From contig JAAFHS010000079.1 in the NCBI GenBank assembly GCA_013298485.1, positions 1 to 8,347 of the forward strand: a DNA stretch of 8,347 nt, in the 5' to 3' direction. The translations under genes and the position numbers were made by a program. This DNA is from Rhodobacterales bacterium (GTDB taxonomy: Bacteria; Pseudomonadota; Alphaproteobacteria; Rhodobacterales; Rhodobacteraceae). Positions 4,854 to 8,347 of this stretch are shown here, in pieces; position 1 is the stretch's first letter; each line of letters starts with the position of its first letter. The notes below the pieces were generated by a model, which saw only the letters and a list, made by a program, of their open reading frames with translations, was not told the origin of the DNA and ran no database searches.

Positions 4854-5606
4854 ATGCTGGCGCTGTTGAAAGGCCGCTATACCGCCCGTCTGGCCAGCAC
4901 GCCTGCCGATCTTCATGCGGCACAAGCACTGCGATATCAATGCTTTATCGCGGGGCGTGGACTTGCGGGCCAAGGGCCGGGGCGTGATGCGGATCGCTTT
5001 GATGCGTCCTGTCTGCAGATGCTGGTGGAAGAGGCGGGGTCTGGCGCGCTGGCCTGCACCTACCGCCTGATGCCGCTTGCGAACGGTCGCGATATCAATC
5101 TGAGCTATGCCGCGCAGTTCTATGATCTTGATGGGTTTTCGGTGTTCACGGCACCGATGATGGAACTGGGGCGGTTCTGTATTGCGCCGGATCGCGCCCC
5201 GGATGCCGATCTTTTGCGCGTGGCCTGGGGCGCGATTGCACGTCTGGTGGATGAAAAGGGCATCGAGATCCTGTTTGGGTGCGCCTCATTCGACGGGGCG
5301 GATCCGGCGAGACATCACGCGGCCTTGCAGTCACTGGCGGCGCATCACCTGGGCCCGCAGGCAATGCAGCCCCGCAAACGGCATGTGGAAACAGTGGCTT
5401 ATGCCGAGCATCGGGCGGAATTTGATCCGCGTTTGGCGCAGGCGCAGACGCCGGCCCTGTTGCGGACCTATCTGATGATGGGGGGCTGGGTCAGCGACCA
5501 TGCCGTACTGGACCGCGCGCTGGATACGCTGCATGTGTTCACCGCCCTTGATATTGCGGCTATTCCGCCCGCCCGGGCGCGTGCCTTGCGTGCCGTTGCG
5601 GTCTGA
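4854..5606 (+). CDS. olsB: OlsB-type ornithine acyl-ACP N-acyltransferase
   Basis: OlsB transfers a 3-hydroxyacyl chain from acyl-ACP to the alpha-amino group of ornithine, making lyso-ornithine lipid. OlsA then adds the second chain to give the phosphorus-free ornithine lipid of the membrane. The 250-residue product is a GNAT-fold member of this family: LRYQCFI (27-32), GRDADRFD, ACTYRLMPL (68-75), INLSYAAQFYDLDGF (81-95), the conserved APMMELGRFCIAP (100-112), AWGAIARLVDEKGIEILFGC (124-143), and a highly typical end LLRTYLMMGGWVSDHAVLDRALDTLHVFTAL (202-232). The ATG at 4854 follows a GGTGGGAAG purine stretch. A TTG two codons earlier is possible, and an open frame reaches back to 4650 through msrB but has no family support there. 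Unlike many rhodobacteral loci, no olsA follows; an ABC-F gene begins 38 bases on. Confidence 0.9.
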   Translation: MLALLKGRYTARLASTPADLHAAQALRYQCFIAGRGLAGQGPGRDADRFDASCLQMLVEEAGSGALACTYRLMPLANGRDINLSYAAQFYDLDGFSVFTAPMMELGRFCIAPDRAPDADLLRVAWGAIARLVDEKGIEILFGCASFDGADPARHHAALQSLAAHHLGPQAMQPRKRHVETVAYAEHRAEFDPRLAQAQTPALLRTYLMMGGWVSDHAVLDRALDTLHVFTALDIAAIPPARARALRAVAV

Positions 5607-5644
5607 CCGTTGACCTTTGCCGCGCAGGCCCTTACCTGCCCGGC

Positions 5645-7444
5645 ATGGCACGCGCACCCCTTTTGCAACTGAACTCCATCTCGCTGACATTCGGCGGAAA
5701 TCCGGTCTTTGATGATCTGTCGCTGGTGATCCAGCCGGGCGACCGCGTGGCGCTGGTCGGGCGCAACGGATCGGGCAAATCGACCCTGATGAAGGTGATG
5801 GCTGGTCTGGCCGAAGCAGATCGCGGTGACCGCGTGGTGCCGCCCGGCATTACCGTTGGATATATGGAACAAGACCCTGATCTGTCAGGGTTTTCGACGC
5901 TTGGCGATTTTGCCGCCAGCCGTCTGGACGAAGGTGAGGCCTACCGCGTGCCCATGGTGGCCGAAGGGTTGAAGTTTGATCCCGACATGCCCGTGGCGAC
6001 AGCATCCGGCGGTGAAAAGCGCCGTGCGGCACTGGCCAAACTGCTGGCCGAGGCGCCGGAACTGATGCTGCTGGACGAGCCGACGAACCATCTGGACATC
6101 CATGCCATTGAATGGCTGGAGGCCGAGTTGAAATCGACCCGCACGGCGTTCGTTTTGATCAGTCATGACCGCGCGTTTCTGCGGGCCTTGTCCAAGGCCA
6201 CGCTGTGGATCGACCGGGGGCAGGTGCGGCGGCGCGAATCCGGGTTCGACGGGTTTGAGGACTGGCGCGAAACCGTCTGGGCCGAAGAGGACGAGGCGCG
6301 CCACAAGCTGGACCGCAAGATCAAGGCCGAGGCAAAATGGGCGGTGGAAGGCATCTCTGCCCGGCGCAAGCGCAATCAGGGGCGCGTGCGGGCACTGGCG
6401 GCGCTGCGGGATGAGCGCGCCTCGCATATCCGCAGGCAGGGCACGGCCGCGCTGGAGATCGAAAGCGGGACGGTGTCGGGCAAGAAGGTGATCGAGGCGA
6501 AGGGTATCAGTAAAGCTTTTGGCCAGACCATCATCACGCGTGATTTCGATCTGCGCGTGCTGCGGGGGGACCGGGTAGCCTTTGTCGGACCCAACGGCGT
6601 GGGCAAGACCACGATTCTGAAGATGCTGACAGGGCAGCTTGCCCCGGACGCGGGCGCGGTTACGCTGGGTACCAATCTGGACATTGCAGTTTTCGATCAG
6701 GCCCGCGCGCAGCTGGATGCCAAGGCAACGCTTTGGGAAAACCTGACGGGCGATCCCCTGATGGCGGTGTCGGGTGCGTCGGATCAGGTGATGGTGCGCG
6801 GCAATCCGAAACATGTCGTCGCCTATCTGAAAGATTTCCTGTTCGACGAAAGGCAGGCGCGCGCGCCGGTTTATTCGCTGTCGGGGGGGGAAAAGGCGCG
6901 GTTGCTGCTGGCCAAGCTGATGGCGCGGCCGTCCAATCTGCTGATCCTGGACGAGCCGACCAATGATCTGGATGTCGAAACCCTTGATCTGCTGCAGGAT
7001 ATCCTGGGCGACTATGACGGCACTGTGCTGCTGGTCAGTCACGACCGCGATTTCATCGACCGGGTGGCCACGACGACCGTGGCGCTGGAAGGGCAGGGCC
7101 GCGCGATGGTTTATCCCGGCGGGTGGTCCGATTATGTGACGCAGCGCCCGGCCCTTGTGGCAGCAGAAGAGGCCCGCGCCCGTGCCGCGGCTGCGGCCCA
7201 TAAAGCCTACACCCCGGTCGAGACCGGCCTGAGCTTTACCGAACGCAAGCGGTTCAACGATCTGCCGGGTCTGATTGAACGGCTGGAGGCCGAGATTGCC
7301 AAGCTGGCCGAACTGCTGGAAGGCCCCGATCTTTATGCCAAGGAGCCGGTGAAGTTCCGCAAGGCATCCGAGATGATGGCAGACCGTCAGCGCCTGTTGA
7401 CCGCTGCGGAAGAGGAATGGCTGGCGCTGGCCGATCGGGTCTGA
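5645..7444 (+). CDS. uup: ABC-F family ATPase, Uup type
   Basis: ABC-F proteins are soluble twin ATPases that bind the ribosomal E site or act on ribosome/DNA processes; Uup has been tied to ribosome function and suppression of transposon excision. They have no membrane domain and are not transporters. Domain 1 has Walker A GRNGSGKST (39-47), signature SGGEKRR (121-127), Walker B MLLDEPTNHLD (141-151) and SHDR (173-176). The linker around 210-262 is charged and helical, with the Uup-like KWAVEGISARRKRNQGRVRAL. Domain 2 has GPNGVGKTT (315-323), SGGEKAR (413-419), LLILDEPTNDLD (432-443) and SHDR (465-468). A C-terminal coiled coil (about 531-599, FTERKRFNDLPGLIERLEAEI) marks the Uup subgroup. 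All catalytic motifs are intact. There is no good Shine-Dalgarno; TTGACC at 5610-5615 could belong to a promoter with a very short leader. Probably co-transcribed with olsB. Confidence 0.95.
   Translation: MARAPLLQLNSISLTFGGNPVFDDLSLVIQPGDRVALVGRNGSGKSTLMKVMAGLAEADRGDRVVPPGITVGYMEQDPDLSGFSTLGDFAASRLDEGEAYRVPMVAEGLKFDPDMPVATASGGEKRRAALAKLLAEAPELMLLDEPTNHLDIHAIEWLEAELKSTRTAFVLISHDRAFLRALSKATLWIDRGQVRRRESGFDGFEDWRETVWAEEDEARHKLDRKIKAEAKWAVEGISARRKRNQGRVRALAALRDERASHIRRQGTAALEIESGTVSGKKVIEAKGISKAFGQTIITRDFDLRVLRGDRVAFVGPNGVGKTTILKMLTGQLAPDAGAVTLGTNLDIAVFDQARAQLDAKATLWENLTGDPLMAVSGASDQVMVRGNPKHVVAYLKDFLFDERQARAPVYSLSGGEKARLLLAKLMARPSNLLILDEPTNDLDVETLDLLQDILGDYDGTVLLVSHDRDFIDRVATTTVALEGQGRAMVYPGGWSDYVTQRPALVAAEEARARAAAAAHKAYTPVETGLSFTERKRFNDLPGLIERLEAEIAKLAELLEGPDLYAKEPVKFRKASEMMADRQRLLTAAEEEWLALADRV
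6883..6890 (+). repeat. G8-A4 tract inside the second ABC signature motif of uup
   Basis: Eight G followed by four A encode Ser-Gly-Gly-Glu-Lys of the second SGGEKAR motif. The frame is intact. Any slip here would destroy the second nucleotide-binding domain. Confidence 0.85.
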
Positions 7445-7484
7445 CAATGGCGGATAGCACAGCCGATCCGCGGTGATGCCATTG
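7445..7484 (+). other. Two-part hairpin directly after the uup stop
   Basis: CAATGGC (7445-7451) pairs with GCCATTG (7478-7484); inside it CGGAT (7451-7455) pairs with ATCCG (7466-7470). The structure begins at the first base after the uup stop. There is no T run, so it may be a stabilising or Rho-associated 3' end. Its right arm overlaps the -35 of the next gene's promoter. Confidence 0.45.
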
Positions 7485-7510
7485 AGACACGCGGTAAAAA
7501 TTCGTAAAGA
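7482..7510 (+). promoter_or_regulatory. Probable sigma-70 promoter of the barrel-protein gene
   Basis: TTGAGA (7482-7487), a 17-base A/T-rich spacer and TAAAGA (7505-7510) give four or five matches to each consensus box and the optimal distance. Transcription would begin near 7517, leaving a leader of about 180 nt before the start codon at 7696. Confidence 0.55.
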
Positions 7511-7531
7511 AAAGCCTGCGTAATCATCATA

Positions 7532-7559
7532 TTCGGCTGACAGCAGCCGAAAACGGCTG
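7532..7559 (+). promoter_or_regulatory. Mutually exclusive hairpins in the barrel-gene leader
   Basis: TTCGGCTG (7532-7539) and CAGCCGAA (7544-7551) form a perfect 8-bp stem with an ACAG loop. The same CAGCCG (7544-7549) can instead pair with CGGCTG (7554-7559) across an AAAA loop. Only one stem can exist at a time. No T run follows either, so neither is a plain terminator. Direct observation of pairing; function inferred. Confidence 0.5.
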
Positions 7560-7614
7560 GATGGACCGGCAGGATTTCGCGACGATTCCCCGGTTGTGGT
7601 CAAATCCAGGTGAG

Positions 7615-7650
7615 ATGAGGTTGCCTTGCGGGCATCGAGTGTCTTTTTGA
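7615..7650 (+). CDS. Possible 11-codon leader peptide ORF
   Basis: ATG at 7615 opens MRLPCGHRVSF, ending in TGA at 7648-7650. AGGTGAG just before it could serve as a ribosome-binding site, though the spacing is short. It sits in the proposed leader of the barrel gene, in the same frame as the extended upstream reading of that gene. It may be a regulatory leader ORF or chance; no homolog is recognised. Confidence 0.25.
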   Translation: MRLPCGHRVSF

Positions 7651-7658
7651 GGGATGCA

Positions 7659-7689
7659 GACCGAAACCGGTCGCTGGACCTTGAAGGAG
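7659..7689 (+). promoter_or_regulatory. Second hairpin pair and Shine-Dalgarno of the barrel gene
   Basis: GACCG (7659-7663) can pair with CGGTC (7668-7672); alternatively GGTC (7669-7672) pairs with GACC (7677-7680). The second stem ends five bases before GAAGGAG (7683-7689), which is the Shine-Dalgarno for the ATG at 7696 (six bases away) and fixes that start. Confidence 0.45.
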
Positions 7690-7695
7690 ATGACG

Positions 7696-8301
7696 ATGAA
7701 AACATCGATAACGAGCATGATGTTCATATCGGCTTTGGCAACGCCAGTTTTCGCGGGCGGCCCAACCGAGCCGGTCCCGGAACCTGTCATCGCGCCCGCA
7801 CCCGTGGCCGCCCCGGTGTCGACGGGCGGTGAGTGGGGTGGGGCCTATGTCGGGGCGCAATTGGGCTATGGCGATGTCGGCAGCAATGGTGCCGGCCTGG
7901 ATGGCGATGGCGTTCTGGGCGGTATCTTTGGAGGCTACCGCTATGATTTCGGCAAGGCCGTTGTCGGTGGCGAGCTTGATTATGATACGACGGGCATTGA
8001 TCTGGGGGCGACTGCGGGGAACGAGCTGGATTCGGTCGCGCGGTTGAAACTGATGGCGGGGGCCGATCTGGGCCGCACGCTGGTCTATGGCACGGCGGGA
8101 TATGCTTATGCCGAGGCGAGTGTCGGCGGTGCGTCCCTGTCGGATAGCGGCTGGTTTGCGGGGCTTGGGGCCGACTATGCGCTGACGGATCAATGGCGCG
8201 TGGGTGGCGAGGTTCTGACGCACCAGTTCAATAACTTCGACGGATCGGGCGTCGACCTTGACGTGACAACCGTCAAGGCGCGGGTCAGCTTCGCGTTCTG
8301 A
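7696..8301 (+). CDS. Small outer-membrane beta-barrel protein
   Basis: This is a probable outer-membrane porin-like or Opa/OmpA-type barrel; its ligand is unknown. The 201-residue product begins with a short signal peptide (MKTSITSMMFISALATPVFA), with signal peptidase I cleavage expected after Ala20. A proline-rich linker follows (PTEPVPEPVIAPAPVAAP, 23-40), then the barrel: WGGAYVGAQLGYGD (47-60), GGIFGGYRYDFGKAVVGGELDYD, LKLMAGADLGRTLVYGTAGYAYAEA, WFAGLGADYALTDQWRVGGEVLTHQF, and a terminal strand VKARVSFAF ending in phenylalanine, the usual BAM recognition signal. Alternating aromatic/Gly strands suggest about eight strands. I chose 7696 because of the Shine-Dalgarno and signal peptide; an in-frame ATG at 7654 would put a charged 14-residue extension before the signal. 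It has its own promoter and terminator, so it is likely monocistronic. Confidence 0.88.
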   Translation: MKTSITSMMFISALATPVFAGGPTEPVPEPVIAPAPVAAPVSTGGEWGGAYVGAQLGYGDVGSNGAGLDGDGVLGGIFGGYRYDFGKAVVGGELDYDTTGIDLGATAGNELDSVARLKLMAGADLGRTLVYGTAGYAYAEASVGGASLSDSGWFAGLGADYALTDQWRVGGEVLTHQFNNFDGSGVDLDVTTVKARVSFAF

Positions 8302-8307
8302 ACATTC

Positions 8308-8340
8308 CTCTGCGGGCGGCGCGATGTGCTGCCCGCAGAG
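8308..8340 (+). terminator. Strong hairpin after the barrel-protein gene
   Basis: CTCTGCGGGC (8308-8317) pairs perfectly with GCCCGCAGAG (8331-8340), and GGC/GCT can extend the stem inward (one G-U) to 13 pairs with a seven-base loop. It begins six bases after the stop. The window ends before any T run could be confirmed. Confidence 0.62.
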
Positions 8341-8347
8341 CCGCATT

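Noticed and set aside
5885..7705. A 606-codon open frame on the minus strand opposite uup
   Set aside because: It mirrors the codon positions of uup, whose ATPase motifs are unmistakable. The translated product is rich in Arg, His, Gln and Pro with no recognisable domain, as expected of an antisense shadow in G+C-rich DNA.
7600..8346. A 248-codon minus-strand frame opposite the barrel gene
   Set aside because: It is opposite a gene with signal peptide, Shine-Dalgarno and barrel strands; the composition is typical of a shadow.

Overview
The window looks like chromosomal core DNA from an alphaproteobacterium, most likely a member of the Rhodobacteraceae/Roseobacter group. The evidence is the high G+C content, the gene order yceD-rpmF-plsX-fabH-ihfA-merR, an alphaproteobacterial-type zinc-binding L32, an OlsB ornithine-lipid acyltransferase, and short beta-barrel and BamE-type envelope proteins. 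No mobile element, CRISPR array, tRNA or rRNA was seen, and no gene-free stretch exceeds 300 bases.

Left block (minus strand, 3702 down to 1): yceD (DUF177), rpmF (ribosomal protein L32), plsX (phosphate acyltransferase), fabH (beta-ketoacyl-ACP synthase III), ihfA (integration host factor alpha) and the N-terminal 163 codons of a MerR-family regulator that runs off the left edge. This is the widespread ribosome / fatty-acid initiation / phospholipid cluster with its alphaproteobacterial extension. Spacing is tight: plsX and fabH overlap by ATGA, and ihfA and merR are 9 bases apart. A likely internal promoter precedes ihfA. The key anomaly is in plsX. Its N-terminal part (SIDAMGGD region) and its C-terminal part (from GNTGAL onward) lie in different frames and are joined directly, with roughly 75-80 family residues missing. 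The join falls inside a perfect 12-base palindrome. This is either a real deletion that inactivates the gene or a sequencing/assembly loss.

Middle block: bamE (plus, lipoprotein of the outer-membrane assembly machine) is divergent from yceD and convergent with msrB (minus, methionine-R-sulfoxide reductase). msrB is divergent from olsB (plus). olsB is followed after 38 bases by an Uup-type ABC-F ATPase (plus), with no olsA next to it.

Right block: 251 bases separate uup from a small secreted outer-membrane beta-barrel protein (plus). This gap has a good sigma-70-like promoter, an apparently long leader of about 180 nt with two sets of mutually exclusive hairpins, and an 11-codon leader ORF. 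The barrel gene ends with a strong terminator-like hairpin at the right edge.

No wholly new multi-gene system is visible. The observations most worth checking are the broken plsX, the structured leader of the barrel gene, and a near-consensus IHF site in the leader of the operon that encodes IHF alpha itself.
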